Shown piece after piece: positions 1 through 5,020 of a DNA stretch of 5,020 nucleotides (position 1 is the stretch's first letter; each line of letters opens with the position of its first letter). The notes beneath the pieces were generated by a model. It made no database searches and was not told the origin of the DNA. It saw only the letters and a program-made list of their open reading frames with translations. The stretch lies in NCBI GenBank assembly GCA_902796115.1, contig CADBNX010000049.1:1-5020 (forward strand). Direction: 5' to 3'. Made by a program: the position numbers and the translations under genes. This stretch comes from an uncultured Eubacteriales bacterium. Its GTDB lineage: Bacteria > Bacillota > Clostridia > Christensenellales > Aristaeellaceae.

Positions 1-1759
1 AGCCTTCATCCTGATAATTCAGGAATTCATACCCGTCCTTTGGCACAAGCGATACGGTCATCCGGTATGTATGCTCTGCGGTAAAGACGTCGTCTTCCGT
101 CATGTACCTGTTCTCCGTTACATCCACCCAGAGCACCCCGTTGTGCCAGTTGCCGACTGTATAATCATCCTGCACTTCATAATGCGCGCCGGGTTCCAGC
201 ACGGAAGCCCCCCAGGTCGGATGCCGCCCCGCTTCGGGCGGCACAAACCCGATAAACACATAATCAACCTGCGGACAGGTGCAGGTGTAAAGGCAGGTAA
301 GGGTCAGCAACTCCTCATTGCCCGTATCCTCCACCTCGGCTGTTTTTCCGTTCAGGATACCCTCGACAAGAAAACGCCCGTCGACCCATGTATCGAATAC
401 ATAACCTTCTTTGGCTTCCAGGTCGATATATACCCTGTAATTGTGCCCTTCGACAAAGGTGTCGTCCGGGCTCAAATACCGTCTGTCTGTCGCGTCGTAC
501 CACAGCACGCCGTTTTTCGTTTTCCCCGTGGAATTACTGCTGACACGGTATCTCGCGCCGGATTCCACTTTGGCACTGTAGGAAGGCTTCGCTCCGGCTT
601 CGGGTTCCGCAATCCCGCTGACGGATACCTCCTTGATTTCTCTTCCTTCACACTTGAACAGCGCGCTCACCACGATGTTATCCTCTTGAAACAGAGATAC
701 ATCGTCCGCTTCCTGCCCGTTTACGGTGCCGCTGATTCCTTCCTCCGGGAAATCATACCCGTACTTCACGATCAGCGACACCATCACCTGATAGGTATGC
801 CCTTCCTGGAAAGTATCCGCCGGGGTCAGATCCTTTCCTGCCGTCATATCCTTCCAGTGCACGCCGTCCACCCAGGTATCTTTCCAGTCGTAATCCTCCA
901 CCATATAATTCGCGCTGCCCGATACCGACGCGTGATAGGACGGCTTCTCTCCCGCCACAGGCAGGGTAACACCGTTTACGGAAACTGCGTTGATGTCCTT
1001 CGGCGAAGCGGACGTATAATCCTGAAACAATCCTATTGCCTGTGGGAATTTTGAGCCGGTCCAGAATACGGTTGCTTCCTCCCCGTTCATATATCCGCTG
1101 ACAGTCGATTTTGAGCCGTTATTGGCAAATTCATACCCCGCAGAATCTGTCTCAAGATACACATGGCAACGGTAGCAATGTCCTTCCTCAAAAACACTCT
1201 CGCCCGGAATCATGTCTTTTCTTCCCTCTGTCAGATCTTCCCACCGCACTGAGTTCCGTATGTTTGTTCCTGCTTTGAGCTCGATATGGTATCCTTCCCC
1301 CGATTCGCTCACCGTATACTGCGGCTTCTCTCCGATCACCGGTTCCATAATACCTGTTACACGGACCTCCGGGATCGTGATGGTCCTGGGCGTCAGGTTT
1401 TCACTCTTGATATCAAAACGGTAATATGTTCCCGGTGCCCCTATTCCGTCATTGGGTCTCGGTCTCCATGTGCGCTCCGGACTGAAAAAGTGCATTGTTC
1501 CATCGTCCGTATAATAGTAGCCGGTACATCCAATCTTAAACTGATCCATGACGCCTTTCACTTCAAGCAGTACGTCCAGCCGCGCATCTTCGTCCTCTCT
1601 GAACAAACCGGAATATTCCTCTTTGGTATTTGCAGAAATCCATTTTGCGTATACCAGGGTATAGCGCGCATCATCCTTCACATAAATTTCGGAAGCAGTT
1701 TTCACCGGATCCTCTCCGACAACAGGCTCTCTGACTCCGTAAACAATAATACTCTCGAT
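1..1759 (-). repeat. Five diverged 115-128-residue modules within the secreted protein
   Basis: Approximate module limits are 1391-1759 (R1, residues 43-165), 1010-1375 (R2), 650-994 (R3), 278-637 (R4) and 1-268 (R5, cut by the edge). Spacing between module starts is 128, 127, 119 and 123 residues. R3, R4 and R5 are closest to one another: compare DGVHWKDMT, NGVLWYDAT and NGVLWVDVT, and then FQEGHTYQV, FVEGHNYRV and FTAEHTYRM. R2 keeps VRWEDLT and FEEGHCYRC. R1 keeps only the opening strand (IIVYGVREPVVGEDP) and is otherwise different. The repeats are seen at protein level, with little DNA identity, so the array is old and not freshly duplicated. Confidence 0.82.
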
Positions 1760-1885
1760 ATAAAACGGGTCTTCCGCCGATGCCGTATTCACCGGAACCG
1801 GCAGTCCAGCCAGCAGCACGAGTGCCAGCAGGAAACCAAGCCGTGCTTTCCCGTTCCAGTTCTTTCTCTTCTTCTGCGTCCTCAT
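1..1885 (-). CDS. Large secreted multi-module repeat protein, N-terminal 628 residues (C-terminus beyond window)
   Basis: The minus strand is open without a stop from ATG 1883-1885 to the left edge. The start is firm: an in-frame TAA lies at 1901-1903, and AAGGGGG (1894-1900) sits 8 bases upstream. Residues 1-37 are a classic signal peptide: basic n-region MRTQKKRKNWNGKAR, hydrophobic core GFLLALVLLAGLPV, and an ASA cleavage site at 35-37 before E38. The rest is about five diverged modules starting near residues 43, 171, 298, 417 and 540. Each opens with a strand like V-V-G-x-x-x-P-x-x-G-x-K-P-x-Y. Later come N-G-V-x-W-x-D-x-T, D-x-F-x-E-G-H-x-Y-x-V and G-Y-x-F, and finally N-G-x-x-A. Conserved Gly, Pro, Trp and Tyr with alternating hydrophobics suggest Ig-like beta-sandwich modules; that fold is inferred. 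Similar unnamed modules occur in large clostridial surface proteins. No catalytic motif is visible. Cell-wall anchoring cannot be judged because the C-terminus is missing. It is probably an extracellular binding or adhesion protein; the function is unproven. Confidence 0.9.
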   Translation of the reverse strand, partial: MRTQKKRKNWNGKARLGFLLALVLLAGLPVPVNTASAEDPFYIESIIVYGVREPVVGEDPVKTASEIYVKDDARYTLVYAKWISANTKEEYSGLFREDEDARLDVLLEVKGVMDQFKIGCTGYYYTDDGTMHFFSPERTWRPRPNDGIGAPGTYYRFDIKSENLTPRTITIPEVRVTGIMEPVIGEKPQYTVSESGEGYHIELKAGTNIRNSVRWEDLTEGRKDMIPGESVFEEGHCYRCHVYLETDSAGYEFANNGSKSTVSGYMNGEEATVFWTGSKFPQAIGLFQDYTSASPKDINAVSVNGVTLPVAGEKPSYHASVSGSANYMVEDYDWKDTWVDGVHWKDMTAGKDLTPADTFQEGHTYQVMVSLIVKYGYDFPEEGISGTVNGQEADDVSLFQEDNIVVSALFKCEGREIKEVSVSGIAEPEAGAKPSYSAKVESGARYRVSSNSTGKTKNGVLWYDATDRRYLSPDDTFVEGHNYRVYIDLEAKEGYVFDTWVDGRFLVEGILNGKTAEVEDTGNEELLTLTCLYTCTCPQVDYVFIGFVPPEAGRHPTWGASVLEPGAHYEVQDDYTVGNWHNGVLWVDVTENRYMTEDDVFTAEHTYRMTVSLVPKDGYEFLNYQDEG

Positions 1886-1893
1886 ATCGATGT

Positions 1894-1900
1894 CCCCCTT
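1894..1900 (-). promoter_or_regulatory. Ribosome binding site of the secreted repeat protein
   Basis: AAGGGGG on the minus strand is 8 bases before ATG 1883-1885. With the in-frame TAA at 1901-1903 it fixes the start of the signal peptide. Confidence 0.75.
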
Positions 1901-1915
1901 TTACGCCCAGGTTGC

Positions 1916-1929
1916 CCCGCCTTTGCGGG
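1916..1929 (-). other. Small GC-rich hairpin in the leader of the secreted protein mRNA
   Basis: Read on the minus strand, CCCGC-AAAG-GCGGG forms a perfect 5-bp stem with a four-base loop. It lies between the predicted transcription start (about 1942) and the ribosome site (1894-1900). The leader is only about 57 bases long. It may affect mRNA stability or translation, but no known riboswitch fits. It is not a terminator, since no T-run follows. Confidence 0.4.
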
Positions 1930-1948
1930 AAGCTGTTTGCCTGTATGT

Positions 1949-1977
1949 ATTATACCGTTCTATCCGTTTGCTGTCCA
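1949..1977 (-). promoter_or_regulatory. Sigma-A-type promoter of the secreted repeat protein
   Basis: On the minus strand, -35 TGGACA (1972-1977), a 17-base spacer and -10 TATAAT (1949-1954). Five of six and six of six bases match consensus with ideal spacing. The predicted transcription start is near 1942, giving a leader of about 57 bases before the ATG at 1885. An inverted repeat (1980-2016) begins two bases upstream of the -35 box. Confidence 0.8.
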
Positions 1978-1979
1978 GA

Positions 1980-2016
1980 GACAAAAATGATGTCAATGGA
2001 ACGCATCTTTTTTGTC
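1980..2016. repeat. 13-bp inverted repeat (12 of 13 paired) upstream of the secreted-protein promoter
   Basis: The left arm GACAAAAATGATG (1980-1992) and right arm CATCTTTTTTGTC (2004-2016) are reverse complements except for one position (T1988 opposite T2008), with an 11-base spacer. It abuts the -35 box (1972-1977) of the minus-strand promoter. A dyad here suits a transcription-factor operator. Alternatively its A-tract and T-tract could form a weak bidirectional terminator, but the stem is AT-rich and no gene end lies nearby. The symmetry is seen directly; the operator role is inferred. Confidence 0.5.
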
Positions 2017-2184
2017 AGCTGCATCCATCCCGGCAAATCCAGGTGCTTTTTCGCCTCTCCCGATCAAGTGTGCCATATAGGATGTGACGGCATTCCGGCA
2101 ACAACTTATACGCCTTTCCCGGAAGGAGGTCTTGGGGGAAACAAATCCCGTGAGCGATTGTCCCGTTCAGTGCGAGGATTCTCA

Positions 2185-2213
2185 TTGCAAAGACTGTCTG
2201 TTCGCAGTATATT
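2185..2213 (+). promoter_or_regulatory. Probable promoter of the GH28 pseudogene
   Basis: TTGCAA (2185-2190), a 17-base spacer and TATATT (2208-2213). Each hexamer departs modestly from consensus, but the spacing is ideal. The transcription start would be near 2220, about 60 bases before the ATG at 2281. The interval 1886-2280 otherwise holds the divergent minus-strand promoter and dyad, and no convincing gene. Confidence 0.55.
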
Positions 2214-2269
2214 GCAGAGGTCTGCCACCCATACCGGCAGGCGCATCACCGCACACAAAACAAATCATC

Positions 2270-2274
2270 AGGAG
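2270..2274 (+). promoter_or_regulatory. Ribosome binding site of the GH28 pseudogene
   Basis: AGGAG lies six bases before ATG 2281. It supports this start, and the protein similarity begins right there (MRRIYSITDFRAAGDG). Confidence 0.7.
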
Positions 2275-2280
2275 AACACC

Positions 2281-3226
2281 ATGCGCAGAATATACAGCAT
2301 CACAGATTTCCGGGCAGCCGGAGACGGCGTCACCATGGATACCGGCGCGATTCAGAAGGCCGTCGACGCGGCCCGGGCGTCAGGCGGCGGAGAGGCGGTC
2401 ATGCCGGCGGGAACATACCTCTCCGGCGGCATCCTGCTCAGAAGCCGTGTCACGCTCCGCCTGCCGACGGGCGCAGCGCTGCCGGGCAGCCGTGATCCCG
2501 TCAATTACTGTCACTGCCGTGCCATGTGCGCCATCCCGCCCGGGGACATCACGGACGAGCCGTGGAAAAGGACGGTCTGTGCCCCGCGGTCAGGCCGAAT
2601 ATCCGCAAAGCCGGCAGCCGCCGGAACAACGCCCTTATCCGGGCGTACCGGGTGCATGACATCGCCGTGATCGGCGAGGAAGGCGCGGTCACAGACGGCA
2701 GCAACGCCTGCGACGGGCCCGGCGAGGAGAACTGCCGCGGCCCGCAGGGCATGACGTTCTTTGAATGCCCGAATATCCCGCCCGAGGGCTACACCATCCG
2801 GAACAGCCGGGCAATATCCTCATCGAGGACTGCGTGATCGGCATGGCCGACCGCTTCCCGCACTGCAGTTTCTCCGGAAACGAGACCCGGCAGAAAAACC
2901 GCCCGATTGAATCCATCACCTTCCGGAACATCACGGCCACCGGTATATCCGTGCCCATCAACGCCTGCGGAAGCGCGGATGTGCCGCTGAAGCCCGCCAT
3001 TGAAAACACGGCGATCTCCATCCGGAAAGGCGCCGGCCTTCAGGCGCTCATCCACGCCGCGCATTTTGATACGATCCGCCTGTGCGGTGTCCGGATCAGC
3101 GCTTTCCGCGGCGAGTGCCTCGTGCGCACCCGGACGGACGGAAACATCATCACAAAGGATGCCGACGCCGGCGGCGCGCCCATCGCAAAGCCGGCCGGGG
3201 AAGCGTTCTTCGCCCGGCCCATATAA
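2281..3226 (+). pseudogene. Glycoside hydrolase family 28 (polygalacturonase-like) pseudogene, frameshifted and internally deleted
   Basis: Three reading frames join into one damaged gene. Segment A (2281-2586, 102 codons) has the typical GH28 opening: YSITDFRAAGDGVTMDTGAIQ, then A-G-T-Y-L-S-G-G and G-S-R-D-P. One base is missing at about 2587-2588. Segment B (2589-2807, 73 codons, -1 frame) continues with RPNIRKAGSR, NNALIRAYR, DGSN and RGPQG. At about 2807-2810 TIRNS jumps, with another frame change, to PGNILIEDC in segment C (2807-3226, stop TAA 3224-3226), which is the late beta-helix and C-terminus. GH28-like proteins of this kind run to about 450-520 residues. Only about 313 codons remain, so I infer that roughly 150-180 codons are lost, including the central coils with the catalytic aspartates. 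The intact enzyme would cleave pectin-type galacturonan glycosides. Without the frameshift fix, translation from 2281 gives about 129 residues ending at 2670. No other stops break the segments, so the decay looks recent. Confidence 0.87.
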
Positions 3227-3231
3227 CGGGA

Positions 3232-3271
3232 AGGAGCCGCTGCGGATTCCGTATGCAGCGGCTCCTATTTT
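3232..3271 (+). terminator. Intrinsic terminator after the GH28 pseudogene
   Basis: A perfect 11-bp stem, GGAGCCGCTGC (3233-3243) with GCAGCGGCTCC (3255-3265), is extended by one A-T pair (3232/3266). It has an 11-base loop and is followed by TATTTT (3266-3271). It begins six bases after the stop codon. On the minus strand no T-run follows, so it serves the rightward transcript only. Confidence 0.87.
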
Positions 3272-3353
3272 CACAAGAGATCCTGTCATCACACGAAGCC
3301 GGAAAACGATGATAACCAGGACTCCCGCACAGGCTCATGCGTTATCCTGCGCT

Positions 3354-4010
3354 TCACAGCACCCTGTGACCGTTCACGTTCAGGGAAAACTGCGCGTCAA
3401 ACAGCCGGGCCGCGTGCGAGCACATCGTCATGCGTCCCAGGAATATGTCAAAATAATCATACATGGTGCAGATACTCTCGTCAATGGTCAAAAACAGCGT
3501 GATCCTTTTCTGTTCCGCATCGCATTCCAGCCTCGTGCCGGTCACGGCGTAATTCACGCGGTCGTGAATATCAAACAGGATGGGGTCCTTGGCCCGTACC
3601 CTGCTCCTGCGCACGTCGGTTTTATCGGCGATGATCAGCGCCGCCGCAACGGGATCCGCGACCACGCCGTCGGATTCGTCGTGATTGGCGATCGCGGAAA
3701 CGATCCGGACACGGTCCCCGATGGACAGGTCGGTCTCTTTCAGGATCTCGTTGGCCAGCAGCGCCCCGTACTCCGCGTGGTGATTCCGGTTGATCGCGTT
3801 TCCGATGTCATGCAGGATCCCCGCGATCCAGGCCGACTCCGTCTCCTGCTCGCCGTATCCGAAGGCGCGCAGGATCTCCACGGCCTTTTCGGCCACGAGC
3901 TTCGTGTGCGCGATGGAATGGTCCGTATATCCGAGCGCGTCCAGATTGGCGCTGCCCCTCCGGTAGTATTCCCGGATTTCCGGATTTCGGATGAGGTCTT
4001 TGTAATTCAT
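3354..4010 (-). CDS. HD-domain metal-dependent phosphohydrolase, 218 aa
   Basis: A soluble all-helical HD-superfamily protein with no signal peptide or membrane segment. The metal ligands are in order: H31/H35 in TDHSIAHT, the H67-D68 pair in LHDIGN, H77/H78 in RNHHAE, H110-D111 in ANHDESDG, and D129 in IADKTDVRRSRVR. Two further blocks, FDIHDRVNYAV (146-156) and the C-terminal YDYFDIFLGRMTMC (184-197), match a conserved clostridial group of about 220-residue HD proteins. The HD fold binds divalent metals and hydrolyses phosphate esters, typically of nucleotides; the substrate here is unknown. The conserved DVRRSRVR stretch may bind phosphate (inference). The start ATG (4008-4010) has GGAGG at 4017-4021, six bases upstream. 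It lies 34 bases downstream of yccF on the same strand, so it is probably the second gene of that operon. No terminator is visible after its stop at 3354. All key residues are present. Confidence 0.92.
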   Translation of the reverse strand: MNYKDLIRNPEIREYYRRGSANLDALGYTDHSIAHTKLVAEKAVEILRAFGYGEQETESAWIAGILHDIGNAINRNHHAEYGALLANEILKETDLSIGDRVRIVSAIANHDESDGVVADPVAAALIIADKTDVRRSRVRAKDPILFDIHDRVNYAVTGTRLECDAEQKRITLFLTIDESICTMYDYFDIFLGRMTMCSHAARLFDAQFSLNVNGHRVL

Positions 4011-4016
4011 CGCTTT

Positions 4017-4021
4017 CCTCC
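4017..4021 (-). promoter_or_regulatory. Ribosome binding site of the HD phosphohydrolase gene
   Basis: GGAGG on the minus strand, six bases before ATG 4008-4010, in the short gap between yccF and the HD gene. It lets the second gene be translated independently from a shared mRNA. Confidence 0.8.
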
Positions 4022-4044
4022 CGCGTCTTCCTCATCAGACGCTG

Positions 4045-4410
4045 CTAACGGTTTATCACTTTTGCGCCGAACGGTGTCAGAGCCAGTTTTGCAATTTTGA
4101 AAAACTGCTTTCCAAACGGAATGCCGATAATCGTGATACACCAAACAACTCCCGCTGCCGCATTAACGATGGCTATCAGGATGCCGGAAACAAGCAGCCA
4201 TACGATATTTGCAATCAGCGACGGTGCCCCTCCGCCGTATACGATTTCTTTTCTGAAAGGCCAGAATGAAAGGCCTGCGAATTTGAAGCACTGCTTTCCC
4301 AGCGGAATGCCTACGATCGTTATGCACCAGCCTATTCCTGCAAGAAGCCAGGATAAACCGCTGATAAAGCCGCCAAAGACAAACCAGAGAATATTACCCA
4401 GCGTTTTCAT
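4045..4410 (-). CDS. yccF: YccF-family (DUF307) small inner-membrane protein, 121 aa
   Basis: The protein opens MKTLGNILWFVFGGF and carries two copies of the family hallmark: WCITIVGIPLGKQCFKFAGL (28-47) and WCITIIGIPFGKQFFKIAKL (90-109), each followed by a PF pair. Hydrophobic segments lie at about 7-35 and 65-97, separated by a short polar stretch (RKEIVYGGGAP). The function of YccF is not established; homologues are small membrane proteins across bacteria. I chose ATG 4408-4410 because family members start at this point and the length (about 120) fits; an AAGGGA-type site lies about 12 bases upstream, which is long. An in-frame ATG at 4450-4452 has a better placed GGAG (4458-4461) and would add a 14-residue hydrophilic tail, so it remains possible. 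An in-frame TTG at 4492-4494 overlaps the -10 box and can be excluded. It is the first gene of a probable operon with the HD gene. Confidence 0.9.
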   Translation of the reverse strand: MKTLGNILWFVFGGFISGLSWLLAGIGWCITIVGIPLGKQCFKFAGLSFWPFRKEIVYGGGAPSLIANIVWLLVSGILIAIVNAAAGVVWCITIIGIPFGKQFFKIAKLALTPFGAKVINR

Positions 4411-4493
4411 GATGCCATGTTTCCCTTCCCGTCTGTCTTCGTCGTTCGGCATTCCGTCTCCGGAATGAACGCCATACCGATACTGCATACACA

Positions 4494-4522
4494 ATTCTAC
4501 TTTATGCTCTGAATACTGTCAA
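4494..4522 (-). promoter_or_regulatory. Strong sigma-A-type promoter of the yccF-HD operon
   Basis: On the minus strand, -35 TTGACA (4517-4522, perfect consensus), a 17-base spacer and -10 TAGAAT (4494-4499, five of six). The predicted start is near 4487, leaving about 77 bases before the preferred ATG at 4410, or about 35 before the alternative at 4452. The promoter excludes translation from the TTG at 4494. Confidence 0.83.
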
Positions 4523-4684
4523 GAAACATAACATCAACATCAACGACCGGCCGCAGGCTTTCCAAGCTTTTTCCTGAAAAAACGGTATTCAAAAAACGAG
4601 GCTGCTGCACAGACAGCAGGATTTGCATCAAAAACAGCACATCAACGCGTCTGATTTCTCTTGTGTTCACAGCCAATGCGCTTA

Positions 4685-4703
4685 CCGGGCTCTTCCGGCC
4701 CGG
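4685..4703. repeat. Short GC-rich inverted repeat upstream of the tandem-repeat protein promoter
   Basis: CCGGGC (4685-4690) and GCCCGG (4698-4703) pair perfectly across a seven-base loop, 13 bases upstream of the -35 box at 4717. No T-run follows on either strand, so it is not an intrinsic terminator. It could be an operator or be incidental. The rest of 4500-4716 shows only the leftward yccF promoter and no gene. Confidence 0.3.
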
Positions 4704-4716
4704 CAGCGCACGGCAC

Positions 4717-4744
4717 TTGACTCCGTCCCGATTCCGCTTATAAT
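4717..4744 (+). promoter_or_regulatory. Strong sigma-A-type promoter of the 21-residue-repeat protein
   Basis: TTGACT (4717-4722), a 16-base spacer and a perfect TATAAT (4739-4744). The predicted start is near 4751, giving a leader of only about 22 bases. CCGTCCC occurs at 4723-4729 in the spacer and again at 4749-4755 over the predicted start; this may be chance. Confidence 0.83.
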
Positions 4745-4763
4745 AGAACCGTCCCTTTCGAAT

Positions 4764-4768
4764 GGAGG
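4764..4768 (+). promoter_or_regulatory. Ribosome binding site that decides the start of the repeat protein
   Basis: GGAGG is five bases before ATG 4774. An in-frame ATG at 4762 overlaps this site and has no ribosome site of its own, so 4774 is the better start. The alternative would add only four residues (MEAA). Confidence 0.78.
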
Positions 4769-4773
4769 CAGCC

Positions 4774-5020
4774 ATGACCCCGAAAAGAGTCACCAGTGTC
4801 CCCGGCCTGTTCGGCGGCATGGACCACTACGATGAGAACGGCAACCTGATCGGCTACAGCACGCCCGGCCTGCTCAGCGGTGTGAACCATTACAGCGCAG
4901 ACGGCACTCCGGTCGGCTACAGCACGGACGGTCTTCTCGGCGGCGCGAACCACTATGACGCGGACGGAAACCCCGCCGGGTTCAGCACCCCCGGATTGTT
5001 CGGCGGCACGGACTATTACG
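4774..5020 (+). CDS. GLFGG-type 21-residue tandem-repeat protein, N-terminal 82 residues (C-terminus beyond window)
   Basis: After a nine-residue head (MTPKRVTSV) and P10 the protein is wholly repetitive with a 21-residue period: residues 11-31, 32-52, 53-73 and a partial unit from 74. The consensus is G-L-[FL]-[GS]-G-x-[ND]-[HY]-Y-[DS]-x-[ND]-G-[NT]-x-x-G-[YF]-S-T-x. There is no signal peptide or membrane segment in the visible part, so the product looks cytoplasmic or depends on a downstream signal. From memory, unnamed proteins with GLFGGYxHYD repeats occur in gut Firmicutes; I know of no assigned function. The D-x-N/D-G-N turns recall other beta-turn-rich repeats, but they lack the full calcium-binding DxDxDG pattern. 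It has its own strong promoter and a short leader and starts divergently from the yccF operon. Total length and any C-terminal domain are unknown. Confidence 0.85.
   Translation, partial: MTPKRVTSVPGLFGGMDHYDENGNLIGYSTPGLLSGVNHYSADGTPVGYSTDGLLGGANHYDADGNPAGFSTPGLFGGTDYY
4804..5020 (+). repeat. 63-bp tandem coding repeat, three full units and one partial
   Basis: The units are 4804-4866, 4867-4929, 4930-4992 and 4993-5020 (cut by the edge). Each begins GG-C/T/A-CTG or -TTG (Gly-Leu) and ends in a Ser-Thr dipeptide plus one residue. Units differ at many codon third positions while keeping the protein pattern, so the array is maintained at protein level and is not a fresh slippage product. Confidence 0.87.

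Noticed and set aside
71..1054. Long plus-strand open frame of 327 codons
   Set aside because: It is antisense to the secreted repeat protein, which has a signal peptide, promoter, ribosome site and repeated modules; the plus frame has none of these and a non-protein-like composition.
1886..1942. Possible cyclic-di-GMP riboswitch in the surface-protein leader (GGCAAAC and GCAAAG strings)
   Set aside because: The leader is only about 57 bases and lacks the paired P1 stem and tetraloop-receptor layout of the class I aptamer; the strings come from a small CCCGC/GCGGG hairpin.
1286..1990. Plus-strand open frames across the start of the secreted protein
   Set aside because: They overlap the signal peptide and promoter of the real minus-strand gene and show no family motif or ribosome site.
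2789..3292. Minus-strand open frame of 167 codons
   Set aside because: It is antisense to the GH28 remnant, runs through the rightward terminator and has no recognisable motif.
3000..4100. Plus-strand open frame of 366 codons
   Set aside because: It is antisense to the HD phosphohydrolase and crosses the terminator at 3232-3271; it arises from GC-rich codon bias.
4097..4468. Plus-strand open frame of 123 codons
   Set aside because: It is antisense to yccF; its repeated look only mirrors the duplicated WCIT.GIP motif of yccF.
4590..4619. CTGCTG/CAGCAG hairpin with a T-run on the minus strand, considered as a terminator
   Set aside because: Only six pairs, five unpaired bases between stem and T-run, and no leftward gene ends here.
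4497..4953. Minus-strand open frames under the 21-residue-repeat gene
   Set aside because: They are antisense to the repeat gene, and their apparent repeats (VVHAAEQAG) are the complement of the real ones.
4804..5020. CRISPR-like periodic repeats
   Set aside because: The 63-bp period is an in-frame coding repeat with diverged units, not identical repeats separated by unique spacers.

Overview
The window looks like chromosomal DNA of a moderately GC-rich, Gram-positive gut-type anaerobe of the Clostridia, most like Lachnospiraceae or Oscillospiraceae. This is inferred, not proven. The signs are strong Shine-Dalgarno sites, canonical sigma-A promoters, a secreted protein built of repeated modules, a GH28-type beta-helix gene, an HD phosphohydrolase of a clostridial type, a YccF protein with the Gram-positive sequence style, and a GLFGG..HYD repeat protein.

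Layout. (1) 1-1885, minus strand: the N-terminal 628 residues of a large exported protein. It has a signal peptide followed by about five diverged modules of 115-128 residues, and it runs off the left edge. Its promoter (1949-1977), short leader and ribosome site are visible, and a near-perfect 13-bp inverted repeat sits directly upstream of the -35 box. (2) 1886-2280: divergent intergenic region with a second promoter facing right. (3) 2281-3226, plus strand: a wrecked GH28-family (polygalacturonase-like) gene. It carries a one-base frameshift and a large internal deletion that removed the middle of the beta-helix, including the part that should hold the catalytic acids. Its promoter, ribosome site and intrinsic terminator (3232-3271) all look intact. 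(4) 3354-4410, minus strand: a two-gene unit, yccF (DUF307 membrane protein) then an HD-domain phosphohydrolase, 34 bases apart, driven by a near-consensus promoter at 4494-4522. (5) 4500-4773: divergent intergenic region with a second canonical promoter facing right. (6) 4774-5020, plus strand: the start of a protein made of 21-residue tandem repeats, cut by the right edge.

The genes do not form one pathway. Two units read left (the surface protein, and yccF-HD) and two read right (the dead GH28 gene and the repeat protein). Apart from the yccF-HD pair there is no clear functional link. The least described items are the two repeat proteins, both cut by the window edges. I see no CRISPR array, tRNA, rRNA, insertion sequence or integrase.
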